Shown one piece after another: positions 52,316-60,750 of a stretch of DNA of 64,000 bases. Origin of the DNA: DATBRV01 sp036560145 (lineage in GTDB: Bacteria > Myxococcota_A > UBA9160 > SMWR01). The notes beneath the pieces are model-generated. The model did no database searches, was not told where the DNA came from, and worked only from the letters and a program-made list of their open reading frames with translations. The translations under genes were made by a program, and so were the position numbers. Location: NCBI GenBank assembly GCA_036560145.1, contig DATBRV010000089.1, positions 49,826 through 113,825 of the forward strand. Reading direction: 5' to 3'. Numbering within the stretch: the stretch's first letter is position 1; the number at the start of each line of letters is the position of its first letter.

Positions 52316-53476
52316 CTAGTACCGCGGCACGCTGGGATCCACGGTCACCGACCAGGCGTCGATCCCGCCCGCCAGGTTCTCGACCCGTTCGAAGCCGTGC
52401 CCGCGCAGCAGCGCGCAGGCGCGCGCGCTGCGTCCGCCGTGGTGGCAGTGGATCACGACACGCTTCTTCTGCCAGCCTTCGAGCTCGGCGAGGCGCGCCT
52501 CCAGCTGGCCGAGCGGCACCAGCTTGGCGCCCTCGATCTTCGCGCGCGCGTGCTCGGAGGGCTCGCGCACGTCGAGCAGCAGCAGCTCCTCGCCGCGCGC
52601 GCGCGCCGCCTGGAGCTCGGAGACGGTCGTCTCGCGCAGGGCCACACTGGATTCGGTTCGAGTCGGCATGCCGCAAAACCCCTCGTAATCGATCAGCTCG
52701 GTCAGCGTCGGGTGCTCCCCGCAGACGGGACACTTGGGATCCTTCTGGATCCGGAACTCGCGGAACTCCATGCCGAGCGCGTCGATCTGGAGCAGACGGC
52801 CGCATAGAGACTCGCCGATTCCGGCCAGCAGCTTGAGCGTCTCGGTCGCCTGGATCAGCGCGACCAGGCCGGGGAGCACGCCGAGCACGCCCCCTTCCGC
52901 GCAGGAGGGCACGGCGCCGGGCGGCGGCGGCTCGGGATAGAGGCAGCGATAGCAGGGGCCCGTGCGCGAATCGAAGACGCTCGCCTGGCCGTCGAAGCGG
53001 AAGATCGAGCCGTGCACGTTCGGCTTGCCGAGCAGCACGCAGGCGTCGTTCACCAGGTAGCGGGTGGGGAAGTTGTCGCTCCCGTCCACGATCACGTCCC
53101 AGTCCGCGAGCAGCGCGAGCGCGTTCTCCGAGGTCAGCTTGACGGGGTGCATGACGACCCGGACGTCAGGATTTTGGGCGCGGATCCGCTCGGCCGCGAC
53201 CTCCACCTTGGGACGCCCCACGTCCGAGGTGGCATACAGAACCTGTCGCTGGAGGTTCGAGACGTCGACGCGGTCGTGGTCGACGAGGCCGAGCGTTCCG
53301 ACCCCCGCCGCCGCCAGGTACTGCGCGAGCGGGCAGCCGAGCCCCCCCGCCCCGATCAGCAGCACCTTGGCGTCGAGGAGCCGGCGCTGGCCTTCCACCC
53401 CGATCTCGGGCAGCGAGAGGTGACGCCGGTAGCGGTCGAACTGGGCCGGCGTGAGGAGCGGAGTCGACGCCGTCAT
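52316..53476 (-). CDS. moeB: MoeB/MoeZ-like sulfur-carrier adenylyltransferase with rhodanese domain
   Basis: 386 residues. ThiF/E1-like domain: ATP site VLLIGAGGLGCPLAQYL (42-47 core), YATSDVGRPKVEVA, DGSDNFPTRYLVNDAC, and a CYRCLYP/CPVCG zinc site. A C-terminal rhodanese domain (about 280-380) with the catalytic Cys in HCHHGGRSARACALL. Such fusions adenylate the C-terminus of sulfur carriers (MoaD/ThiS-like) and supply sulfur. They serve molybdopterin, thiamine or cysteine synthesis; the partner carrier is not in the window. Confidence 0.88.
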   Translation of the reverse strand: MTASTPLLTPAQFDRYRRHLSLPEIGVEGQRRLLDAKVLLIGAGGLGCPLAQYLAAAGVGTLGLVDHDRVDVSNLQRQVLYATSDVGRPKVEVAAERIRAQNPDVRVVMHPVKLTSENALALLADWDVIVDGSDNFPTRYLVNDACVLLGKPNVHGSIFRFDGQASVFDSRTGPCYRCLYPEPPPPGAVPSCAEGGVLGVLPGLVALIQATETLKLLAGIGESLCGRLLQIDALGMEFREFRIQKDPKCPVCGEHPTLTELIDYEGFCGMPTRTESSVALRETTVSELQAARARGEELLLLDVREPSEHARAKIEGAKLVPLGQLEARLAELEGWQKKRVVIHCHHGGRSARACALLRGHGFERVENLAGGIDAWSVTVDPSVPRY

Positions 53477-53536
53477 GCAGGAAACCCTATCCGAGCGGCC
53501 CCGCGCTGCAACCGGCGCGCCGGAGCCCGGAAACGA

Positions 53537-53570
53537 GCAGGCCCCCGGGCCAGGTCGGCCGGGGGCCTGC
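53537..53570 (-). terminator. Stem-loop terminator-like element
   Basis: GCAGGCCCCCGG at 53537-53548 pairs perfectly with CCGGGGGCCTGC at 53559-53570 across a 10-base loop. On the minus strand it is followed by TCGTTT. It lies between the small exported protein gene and moeB, where it would end the former's transcript. Confidence 0.6.
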
Positions 53571-53599
53571 TGCGGTCTGCTTACTTCGAGGCCGGGGGG

Positions 53600-53932
53600 C
53601 TATTCGTCCTCGCCCGCCTCTTCCTTGGGCGGCATCACGTTGATCTTGTAGGCCTTGCGCGGCTTGTCGACCATCTTCCAGGAGACGCTCACCCAGTCGT
53701 CCTTCTTGATCGCCTTCCACTCGGTCTTGGTGCCTTCCACCGTCGTCTCCGCCACCTTGTCGAAGGACACCTTGTCGCCCTTGCGGTTGTCGACGATCAG
53801 CTTCTTGTCGTCGATCTTGTCGACCTTGCCCACGAACTCCCGCATCTGGGCCGAGGCCGCGCCCGGCATGGCGACCGGCACGATCAACGCGACCAGCGCG
53901 ATCAACGCCATTCGGGTCATGAACTTGCTCAT
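53600..53932 (-). CDS. Small exported protein (DUF5666-like)
   Basis: 110 residues with a signal peptide (MSKFMTRMALIALVALIVPV..., cut after ASA near residue 28). The mature part is a charged beta-rich domain (FVGKVDKIDDKKLIVDNR, VSFDKVAETTVEG, DWVSVSWKMVDKPRKAYKIN) of the sort in DUF5666 periplasmic proteins, which have an OB-like fold. AAAGGAG precedes the start on the minus strand. Probably a monocistronic unit ended by the stem-loop. Confidence 0.65.
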   Translation of the reverse strand: MSKFMTRMALIALVALIVPVAMPGAASAQMREFVGKVDKIDDKKLIVDNRKGDKVSFDKVAETTVEGTKTEWKAIKKDDWVSVSWKMVDKPRKAYKINVMPPKEEAGEDE

Positions 53933-54028
53933 CCAGGCTCTCCTTTCGTCGCACGCCCTGCCGGCGCGCTCCGTGCCAGGTTGGACGGTGGGCGCCTACC
54001 CTTATTCAAGCCACCCACCGAAGTTGCG

Positions 54029-54112
54029 TGCCGGAGGTGGGACTCGAACCCACACGGCCGTGAGGCCGGGGCCTTTTGAGAGCCCTGCGTATGCCGATTC
54101 CGCCACTCCGGC
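54029..54112 (-). tRNA. tRNA-Leu (CAA)
   Basis: 84 nt with a full cloverleaf and the long variable arm of class II. Acceptor GCCGGAG pairs with CTCCGGC, the anticodon stem GGGCT/GGCCC encloses the loop CTCAAAA, so the anticodon is CAA (reads UUG), and the T arm is GTGGG-TTCGAGT-CCCAC. CCA is not encoded. It is divergent from tRNA-Ala. Confidence 0.93.
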
Positions 54113-54217
54113 CGAAGGCGGCGGAGAATACCACGGCATTTGCCGTGTCGAGACGCGCCCATCCGGCCCCTATCGTTTTGACAGCCCCTACCCCCGGAGG
54201 TAGCCTCGGCCGCCCGT

Positions 54218-54293
54218 GGGGCTGTAGCTCAGCTGGGAGAGCATCAGGCTGGCAGTCTGAGGGTCGGGGGTTCGATTCCCCCCAGCTCCACCA
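54218..54293 (+). tRNA. tRNA-Ala (GGC)
   Basis: 76 nt. Acceptor GGGGCTG/CAGCTCC, D arm GCTCAGCTGGGAGAGC, anticodon stem TCAGG/TCTGA with loop CTGGCAG (anticodon GGC), T arm GGGGG-TTCGATT-CCCCC and an encoded CCA at 54291-54293. It lies 105 bp from the divergent tRNA-Leu. Confidence 0.95.
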
Positions 54294-54363
54294 ATCTTCT
54301 CGGCGAGCCACGCCAGCTTGCGCAGCGCCCACCGGCTAGCCGTGGAGCGGAGCAACCCTCCCG

Positions 54364-55803
54364 CTACGGGCAGCTGTCGTTCGTCGGCGGGCTGGTCGCG
54401 CAATCGAGTCCCGATGGACCAGCCGAGTGGGCAAACAGCGAAACGAAGAGGTCGAAGTCGTCCTCGTCCACCACGCCGCTTCCGTCCAGGTCCGATTCGG
54501 CGCAGGTCGGGTCCGCCGTCGGTCCCACACCGGGGCCCACCGTCTGGCCCTCGCACAGCGAGATGGTCCCGAAGTCGCTAACTCCGGCGACCCCGTTCTG
54601 ATCGAAGTCCGCGTCGCAGCGGCTGCCATAGCCGTCGTGGTCCGGGTCCAGCTGCGAGAGGGGATCTCCGGTGGTCGCATTCCCGGCTTCCCTGCAGTTG
54701 TCGCGATCGTCGCAGCGCATGTCGCCATCCGCGTTCTCGCAGATGCGCCAGACCGATTCGAACGCCTCCGAACCGGGCGGGAACGGCGGCGAGGGCTCCT
54801 GCAGATACTCGGTCGACAAGTACAAATAGCCTCTCGCGTTCTCGATCACGTCGAGCCCGTAGTCGAAGATGGGATCCCCCGAATCGTCGAGCAGGAGCTC
54901 CGGGTCCTCGTCGTCCGTGATGCCCCAGACCTGTCCGCTGACGCCGACCACGTAGAGCTCATCCTCTTCGAGCTCCATCCAGGTGTTGCTGGTATCCGCG
55001 AAAGACTCGGGCGTCAGGTCCGTGCTCGTCCACGTCGAGAAATTGGAGGCGGTCGGCGTGATCTTGAGGACGGATCGCCCCGCGATCCAGAGATTGCCTC
55101 CGCTGTCGACCTCGATGCCGTCGATGAAGTCCACGCCGGAGTCGATCGTGACGTAGGAGCCGCCAGCGGCAGGGAAGCGGTAGACCTTGTCGTTGCTGCC
55201 GAGATAGGAGGAGACGAACACGTTTCCGGAGGCGTCGACTGCGACATCCGTATGATTTGCGATGCTGGCGGGTCCTACGTACGTGGTGACCGTTCCGGAC
55301 GGCGACACCTTGAACACGGCGATCCTATCCGTGCTTCCATCGAGATAGCGTCCGCCGACGTACACGTTGTCGCTCGTGTCGACGGTGACGGGCCACAGGT
55401 CGCGGGAGCCATGGTTGCCGGTTCCCGTCCCTTTGACCACCTTTCGAAGACACGGCTCCGTGTTGGTCGGAGGGTTGCACTGGGTTCCTTCCGGATCGCG
55501 CTTCCACAGGTTGTCGCCCGCCGCGTAGTAGACGTTATCGTTCGAGTCGATCGCGATGCCCAGGGCGCCCGAGGCCTTCGTGCCCTCGATGATCGGGGTC
55601 GACGTCAGGGTATCCTCGTCGATCTTGTCGATGTAGGAGGCGTAGACATGGGTCACCCAGATGTCGCCATGACTGTCGACCGCCATACAGTAGGCGTAAT
55701 TCGTGCCGTAGCTGACGATCTGCTGCGCGACTCCTTCCGCCCGCGCGCCGTGGGCAAGAACCAGAGACAGCAGACTGACGCAGAGTCGGGTCTTCGCGGT
55801 CAT
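54364..55803 (-). CDS. Secreted beta-propeller protein with C-terminal calcium repeats
   Basis: 479 residues. Signal peptide (cut after ARA). Residues about 30-350 consist of repeated NHL/Vgb-like blades such as AVDSHGDIWVTHVYAS, GIAIDSNDNVYYAAGD, DVAVDASGNVFVSSYLG and GIEVDSGGNLWIAGR. The C-terminus has DADFDQNGVAG, ESDLDGSGVVDEDDFDLFVSLF, EF-hand/dockerin-like loops, after a thrombospondin-3-like DPDHDGYGSRCD. Exported, Ca-binding, function unknown. Such proteins are abundant in Myxococcota and related metagenomic genomes. Confidence 0.75.
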   Translation of the reverse strand: MTAKTRLCVSLLSLVLAHGARAEGVAQQIVSYGTNYAYCMAVDSHGDIWVTHVYASYIDKIDEDTLTSTPIIEGTKASGALGIAIDSNDNVYYAAGDNLWKRDPEGTQCNPPTNTEPCLRKVVKGTGTGNHGSRDLWPVTVDTSDNVYVGGRYLDGSTDRIAVFKVSPSGTVTTYVGPASIANHTDVAVDASGNVFVSSYLGSNDKVYRFPAAGGSYVTIDSGVDFIDGIEVDSGGNLWIAGRSVLKITPTASNFSTWTSTDLTPESFADTSNTWMELEEDELYVVGVSGQVWGITDDEDPELLLDDSGDPIFDYGLDVIENARGYLYLSTEYLQEPSPPFPPGSEAFESVWRICENADGDMRCDDRDNCREAGNATTGDPLSQLDPDHDGYGSRCDADFDQNGVAGVSDFGTISLCEGQTVGPGVGPTADPTCAESDLDGSGVVDEDDFDLFVSLFAHSAGPSGLDCATSPPTNDSCP

Positions 55804-56053
55804 GGCGCCCTCTCCAGTTGGTGTTAGCCGGCATTCTACACACCGCCAGAAACGCCACGATCAAAATCGCGTGTCATCTAGAAATCTTCGCTGACCCGCC
55901 TCGATGAAACGAGGTGAAACGAATACGGAGGAACCGACGCGAGACGCTTCTTGCGGACGAAGATCGGAACGCCTGGTTGCGCTACGGATGCGCGCTCCGA
56001 TTTTTCAGGGAGACGTCCTCAGTGAAAACCGGCGGCTCCACCAATCCAGCCGA

Positions 56054-56845
56054 TCAGAGCTTCTGGTACGCGATCGAGTCGACGCCGCAGCCACCGCAGC
56101 GACCGCGCTCGACGAGAAACTCATCCAGACAGATGGGGCAGTAACTCGCGGCGCCCGGGCCAACCCGGGCGGGCGCGAGCACGAGACCTCGGTCGGTGCC
56201 GCGCTGCTCGCAGAGCGAGAGCAGCGGCTCGGCGATTTGATGATCCGACGCGAGGCGCCCCATCTCCTTGCGGAGCATCTGGACGAACGCGGGTTCGTCG
56301 AGGAGAGCGGCGGCGGCGGTGGCCGGATGAAAACCCGCGAGACGAAGCGCGACCAGCTCGTTCGGCGTCCTGAACAGGGCCGGAGGGAAGAGCGCGCTGC
56401 TGATCCAGCGTTCGACCCGCCGCGCGGGAGGAGGCACGGAGCGACGCTCGGTCGCGAAGAGAACCACCAGCGTGCTGATCTGGAGCGCGCCGATGACCAG
56501 GAGCCCCCGAACCCAGGCCGCCTCCGCGCCCAGCCACGCGATGGCTGGCGGCATGCCCACGAAGATGAAGATCAGGTAGACCTCGCAGCAGATCCGCAGG
56601 AGCCGCGTGTCGCGCCGAGCGGCGGCGAGGGCGGTCCGGAACTCCGCGAGCGAGAAGGCGCGCTCGGACGTCGCCGCCTCCAGAACGAGGCCCAGATCCC
56701 CCGGCCACGGAGACAGGAGCCGGTAGCCTGATCCACGGAGCACGCGTCCACGCCCGACGTAGGACGCGACCACGACGGCGCTTCGAGAGAGCGACACCAT
56801 GCATTCCCACAGCACGAACGCAGCGGCGTAGAGCAGGAGCTGCAA
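56054..56845 (-). CDS. Membrane protein with C-terminal zinc ribbon, unknown
   Basis: 263 residues from TTG 56845, or 248 from ATG 56800 (GGGAATGC upstream). One N-terminal and two central hydrophobic segments (LYLIFIFVGMPPAIAWL-type; VRGLLVIGALQISTLVVLF) give a small membrane protein. The tail has CPICLDEFLVERGRCGGCG, a four-Cys ribbon, so it may bind Zn. No family recognised. The following DUF2167 gene is 27 bp upstream on the same strand. Confidence 0.6.
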   Translation of the reverse strand: MQLLLYAAAFVLWECMVSLSRSAVVVASYVGRGRVLRGSGYRLLSPWPGDLGLVLEAATSERAFSLAEFRTALAAARRDTRLLRICCEVYLIFIFVGMPPAIAWLGAEAAWVRGLLVIGALQISTLVVLFATERRSVPPPARRVERWISSALFPPALFRTPNELVALRLAGFHPATAAAALLDEPAFVQMLRKEMGRLASDHQIAEPLLSLCEQRGTDRGLVLAPARVGPGAASYCPICLDEFLVERGRCGGCGVDSIAYQKL

Positions 56846-56872
56846 TGGCCGAGCCTTGCTCGCTGGGGGCGT

Positions 56873-57751
56873 TCAGGCGTGGGTGGGGGGATCGGCGATG
56901 TGCTTCCTTCCCGTGAAGAGCCGCTTGATCCCCGCCAGCGCGGCCAGAGCGACCACGACCAGGCTCTTCCAGAACTTCGCCAGGAGGCCGCTCTTGACCG
57001 CAGCAGCACCCAACCCGCCCGCGACGAGCGCCGTCAGCCCGTAGCTTGCGATCTGGTCCTTGCCCGGGACGTACTCGGCGTAGGTGCTACCCGGCCGGAA
57101 GTGGTAGCTGGTCAAGAGCTGGTCCGTCGCCGCGGAGGCGGCGGCGAACTCGTTCTCGTCGCTCACCATCGTGACGCTCATGACGCCGCGTCGTCCGAGC
57201 AGCTTCACCATTCGATTGAGAACAGGACGGCCTTCGCTCGTTCCCACGATCGCCCAGGTCAGATTGTTGGTGCGCTCGTCGTAGTGCGGCTTCTCGTGCC
57301 ACTTGAGTCCATCGATCGTGGCCCAGCCGCGTCGCTTGCGCTCCTCGTTCGCCTGCGCGGTGCCTTCCTGGATGGACTCGAGCAGGGCGTCGGCATCCAG
57401 CTCGTCCTTCTCGGAGTCGTCCACCCACCCGGAGGCTTCCCACTCGAAAAAGAGCATCCAGCTGCTGTCGTTGGTGGCGGCCGCGACGGTCGCCAGCTCG
57501 TCGCCCGAGACGGGGTTCTCCATCAGCTCGAGCAGCTTCACCGTGTCCTGCTGCGGGAGGAAGACGTACCCCTCCGGAAGCTCGATCTCGGCGAGAGAGT
57601 CGCCGATCGGCGCGGTCAGCGGCCCGGGTTGCCAGCCGAGCTTCGGCGGCTCGCCGGGCTCTTCGGCAGCCTGCGCCCCGACCACTGGAAACGACAAGAT
57701 CAGGATCGTCGCCAAGCCACGGATTCGAAGTCCCACACTGGAATGGAGCAT
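56873..57751 (-). CDS. DUF2167 membrane protein
   Basis: 292 residues. Signal peptide or N-terminal anchor, then the DUF2167 body: LPEGYVFLPQQDTVKLLELM, GDELATVAA, SSWMLFFEWEASGWVDDSEKDELDADALL, WHEKPHYDERTNNLTWAI; a C-terminal hydrophobic stretch (YGLTALVAGGLGAAAVKSGLL) and a final basic tail. Function of the family is not established; it often accompanies stress-response genes. Single gene unit with an upstream non-coding region. Confidence 0.8.
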   Translation of the reverse strand: MLHSSVGLRIRGLATILILSFPVVGAQAAEEPGEPPKLGWQPGPLTAPIGDSLAEIELPEGYVFLPQQDTVKLLELMENPVSGDELATVAAATNDSSWMLFFEWEASGWVDDSEKDELDADALLESIQEGTAQANEERKRRGWATIDGLKWHEKPHYDERTNNLTWAIVGTSEGRPVLNRMVKLLGRRGVMSVTMVSDENEFAAASAATDQLLTSYHFRPGSTYAEYVPGKDQIASYGLTALVAGGLGAAAVKSGLLAKFWKSLVVVALAALAGIKRLFTGRKHIADPPTHA

Positions 57752-58138
57752 GACTGGACCCCCCTACACCAATTGGGTCAGAAATGTCGGGAAATGTCCA
57801 GCGCGGCGACACCGCGCCGCTAGCTGAGCCTTTTCCAACCTCTCGCAATCCCATCGGCGGAAGTGGTTGCCATCTGGAGGGGTGAGTTGGCTCGATCGAA
57901 GGAGGGCCGCCGATAGCTCGTGCAACGTGAGGCAGTGTACGCAGGGCCCCGGAAGACCCGAGTACGACTGCGCGGGATACACCTCGGACTGCGTGGAGGG
58001 GGGACACCACTGGTCCGGCACGCGGGAAGGCGGGAAGTGCACGCGGGTGCTCTGATTCCAGCCCAGGGGCCGCGGGCATCGCAAGCGGGCCACGGTCGCC
58101 CCCCAGGGCGGATTCGCCGCATGTTAGGATGCGGCGGC
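57752..58138. other. Intergenic region, no supported gene
   Basis: 387 bases between the DUF2167 gene and the divergent beta-propeller gene. A 62-codon plus-strand frame at 57867-58055 encodes a Cys-rich stretch (CAGYTSDCVEGGHHWSG), but it has no ribosome binding site or signal peptide and I do not call it. No clear promoter was seen; both promoters should lie here. Confidence 0.5.
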
Positions 58139-59503
58139 ATGGGAAGCGCCCGCGACACATCGCAGATCGCCGCCCTGGCGGCGGCAGCCGTCTTCGGGGC
58201 GTTCTGCGGGCTGCTCGGAGCCTCGGAGGCGGGCGCCGTCGAGCCCGGGCGCCTGATCGTCACCGACGTCGGCCCCATCAGCACCGGGGCCAACGGCTCG
58301 GTGATCGTGATCGACGCGGGCACCGGCGCGCAGTCGCGGCTCAGCTTCAGCGGGGCCCTCTACAATCCCTTCGGAGTCGCCATCGACGCGGCCGGCGACC
58401 TCCTGGTGGCCGACCCGGCGCTCGGGGTGGGCGGCAGCGTGAAGGGCCGCGTGCTGCGGATCGACGGCGAGACGGGAGCCCAGGCGCTGCGGCCGATCCT
58501 CGGCCGCTTTCTCGAAGATCCGGTGGACATCGCGATCGCGGAGGACGGCGAGCTCTTCGTGCTCCAGCGTCTCGCGCGCCAGGACCTCGTGCGCATCGAT
58601 CCCGTCACGGAGAACCAGACGGCGGTCTTCGGAGAGCCCGTCCGCTCGCTGGGAAACCCGTTGGGACTCGCGATCGCCTCCGACGGAGACCTGCTCGTCA
58701 CGGACACGGACGACGATCGCGTCGTGAAGCTCGACCCCGCGCTTCCGCTGGGCTCCATCAACCTCGTCCCCGTCGACGGACTGCTCGACCCGGTCGGAAT
58801 CACGCGGGCGCCCTGGGGCACCCTCTACGTGGCGAGCCCCGAGCTGCGAGCGGTGTATGCCGTCGACCCGACGACCGGCGCCAGACAGCTGGTCTCGAGC
58901 TTCGGCCTCTTCCAGGCGCCGCGCGATGTCGCCGTCGCCGCGGACGGCATGCTCTACGTCGTCGATTCGGTGGCGGCCGCGATCTTCGCGGTTCACCCGG
59001 TGACGGGCGCGCAGACGCTGGTCGCCTCCGGCGGTTTCTTGACGACGCCGGCCGGCATCGCGGTGGTTCCCGGCGGCATCGGGGATGCGGACGGCGACGC
59101 GATCCTGGATGCCTTCGACGTGTGCCCCGAGGCTGCGGATCTCGGCCAGGAAGACGCCGACGGCGATGGCCGGGGCGACGCCTGCGACCCCTTCCCGGAC
59201 GATCCCGACGACCTCGGACGCTGCGTCGACCAGCGCGACGATTTGGCGCCTTCCATCGCCGCGCTCGAGGCGGAGCAGGCTTCGCTCGCGGCGCAGCTCC
59301 AGGCGCGAGCGGACGAGCAGGCCGCGTTGCTCGCCGAACGCGATCGCCTGCTCGCGGTCGATTCCGACGGAGACGGCGTTCCAGACGTGCGCGACGAGTG
59401 CCCCGCCACCTGGCATTTCCGTCGCGTCGATGCGGGCGGCTGCAGCCTCCTCCAGCGCCTGCTCCTGCGGTTCGCGTCGGGCCATCAGGGGATGCAGCGA
59501 TGA
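58139..59503 (+). CDS. Secreted beta-propeller protein with TSP3-coiled-coil-TSP3 tail
   Basis: 454 residues from ATG 58139 (an in-frame ATG at 58121 would add six). Signal peptide ends ASEAGA. Residues 35-310 are NHL/Vgb-like repeats (GVAIDAAGDLLVADPA, DIAIAEDGELFVLQ, GLAIASDGDLLVTDTDDD). The tail has a type-3 calcium repeat (DADGDAILDAFDVCPEAAD, DADGDGRGDACDPFPDD), a heptad-rich coiled coil (ALEAEQASLAAQLQARADEQ), and another calcium repeat (DSDGDGVPDVRDECP). Exported, role unknown. Overlaps the next gene by 4 bp. Confidence 0.75.
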   Translation: MGSARDTSQIAALAAAAVFGAFCGLLGASEAGAVEPGRLIVTDVGPISTGANGSVIVIDAGTGAQSRLSFSGALYNPFGVAIDAAGDLLVADPALGVGGSVKGRVLRIDGETGAQALRPILGRFLEDPVDIAIAEDGELFVLQRLARQDLVRIDPVTENQTAVFGEPVRSLGNPLGLAIASDGDLLVTDTDDDRVVKLDPALPLGSINLVPVDGLLDPVGITRAPWGTLYVASPELRAVYAVDPTTGARQLVSSFGLFQAPRDVAVAADGMLYVVDSVAAAIFAVHPVTGAQTLVASGGFLTTPAGIAVVPGGIGDADGDAILDAFDVCPEAADLGQEDADGDGRGDACDPFPDDPDDLGRCVDQRDDLAPSIAALEAEQASLAAQLQARADEQAALLAERDRLLAVDSDGDGVPDVRDECPATWHFRRVDAGGCSLLQRLLLRFASGHQGMQR

Positions 59504-60750
59504 AACGCGCGATGGCAGCCATGGCAGTCGTCTTCGGCCTCGTCCTCGCGACTCCCGCCGCGTCCGCGCCCTTCACGCCGGGCAACCTGCTCGTCGTGCA
59601 CGACAACACGCTCTTCGAGTTCACCCTCGCTGGGGCGTTGCTGCAACAGATTCCGATCGTGCATCCTCGCCTGAGCTACTTCGACGCGGGGGACGTCGTC
59701 GTCGATCGCTTCGGCCGCGCGCACATCTTCATCTCGGCCTCGAGCGACCCGGTCCTCGGCACCTTCGACCCCTACTCGGGCGCCTGGAGTCACGTGCCCC
59801 TCGTGGGCGGGCTCGGCGTCCTCAGCGACGGCGACGTCGGGCTGCTCGGGGACACCGTCGTCCGCAGGACCGTCACGTTCGACCTGCTGAACGGTCTCGT
59901 GCGCCGCTTCTACGTGCCGGGCGAGGACATCAGCGAGGTGAGCGTCGGGCTCGACGGTCGCCTCTACGTCGTGAACAGCGGCTCTCCACAGGGACGCGTG
60001 CGGATCGTCGATCCGAACGGCTTCGCGATCGTCGGCCAGCGTGTGCTGCGAGACTCCGCGGCGCGTGAGCTCGCGACGGAGGGCATCACCGCCGACGCCA
60101 GCGGAACCATGTACGCCGTCAACGCAGCCGGCCGGATCTTCGAGTTCGCTGCGTCGGGCGCGCTGCTCCGCGAGTTTCCGACCAACGGCAGCTTCCTGGT
60201 GGACATCAACCTATCCCCCGATGGGACGTTGGTGGCGGGCACCTTCACGGGTGGCGTGCTGGTGACGGACACGAGCCTCTCCGGATTCCATGCGTTCCCG
60301 GTTCCCGGCTCGACGCGCTACGCATACGCGGGCCGGGTGCCCGCCTCGATCCAGCGCCCCGACGCCGACGCAGACGGCTTCCTGGATTTCGTCGATACCT
60401 GCCCGGACCTCGCGAGTCCCGACCAGGTCGACACCGACGGCGACGGTCTGGGCGACCTCTGCGATCCGTTCCCCGAGACGGCTGCGAATCTTCCCGTCTG
60501 CCTCGACCGGCTCGCCGGGGACGAGGCGAGCATCGCCGCGCTCATCGTTGCGAACCAGGGACTGGCGGACGGGATCGCGGCGCTGGACGCCGCGAACGCA
60601 GCGCTGGATGCGGAGATCGAGGTCCTGCGGGCCGCGATCGACACCGATCAGGACGGCGTCCCGGACCTTCGGGACCGCTGCCCCAACACCCCGCGCTGGC
60701 TCCGACCCGGTCCCAACGGCTGCGCCCGCCGTTGGATGTTTCCCCGCTAG
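59500..60750 (+). CDS. Secreted beta-propeller protein, paralogue with the same tail
   Basis: 416 residues; signal peptide ends ASA. Beta-propeller-type N-domain with NLLVVHDNTLFEFTLAGALL and GITADASGTMYAVNAAGRIFEF, diverged from the upstream protein. The tail repeats the same order: DADADGFLDFVDTCPD and DTDGDGLGDLCDPFPE, a Cys, a coiled coil (QGLADGIAALDAANAALDAE), then DTDQDGVPDLRDRCPNTPRW and a C-terminal GCARRW. Start ATG overlaps the previous stop (ATGA). Its stop overlaps the convergent antiporter stop in CTAG. Confidence 0.75.
   Translation: MKRAMAAMAVVFGLVLATPAASAPFTPGNLLVVHDNTLFEFTLAGALLQQIPIVHPRLSYFDAGDVVVDRFGRAHIFISASSDPVLGTFDPYSGAWSHVPLVGGLGVLSDGDVGLLGDTVVRRTVTFDLLNGLVRRFYVPGEDISEVSVGLDGRLYVVNSGSPQGRVRIVDPNGFAIVGQRVLRDSAARELATEGITADASGTMYAVNAAGRIFEFAASGALLREFPTNGSFLVDINLSPDGTLVAGTFTGGVLVTDTSLSGFHAFPVPGSTRYAYAGRVPASIQRPDADADGFLDFVDTCPDLASPDQVDTDGDGLGDLCDPFPETAANLPVCLDRLAGDEASIAALIVANQGLADGIAALDAANAALDAEIEVLRAAIDTDQDGVPDLRDRCPNTPRWLRPGPNGCARRWMFPR

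Noticed and set aside
57867..58055. 62-codon Cys-rich frame as a secreted peptide
   Set aside because: No signal peptide, no ribosome binding site, and only vague likeness to the Cys-rich protein at 12725; left as non-coding.
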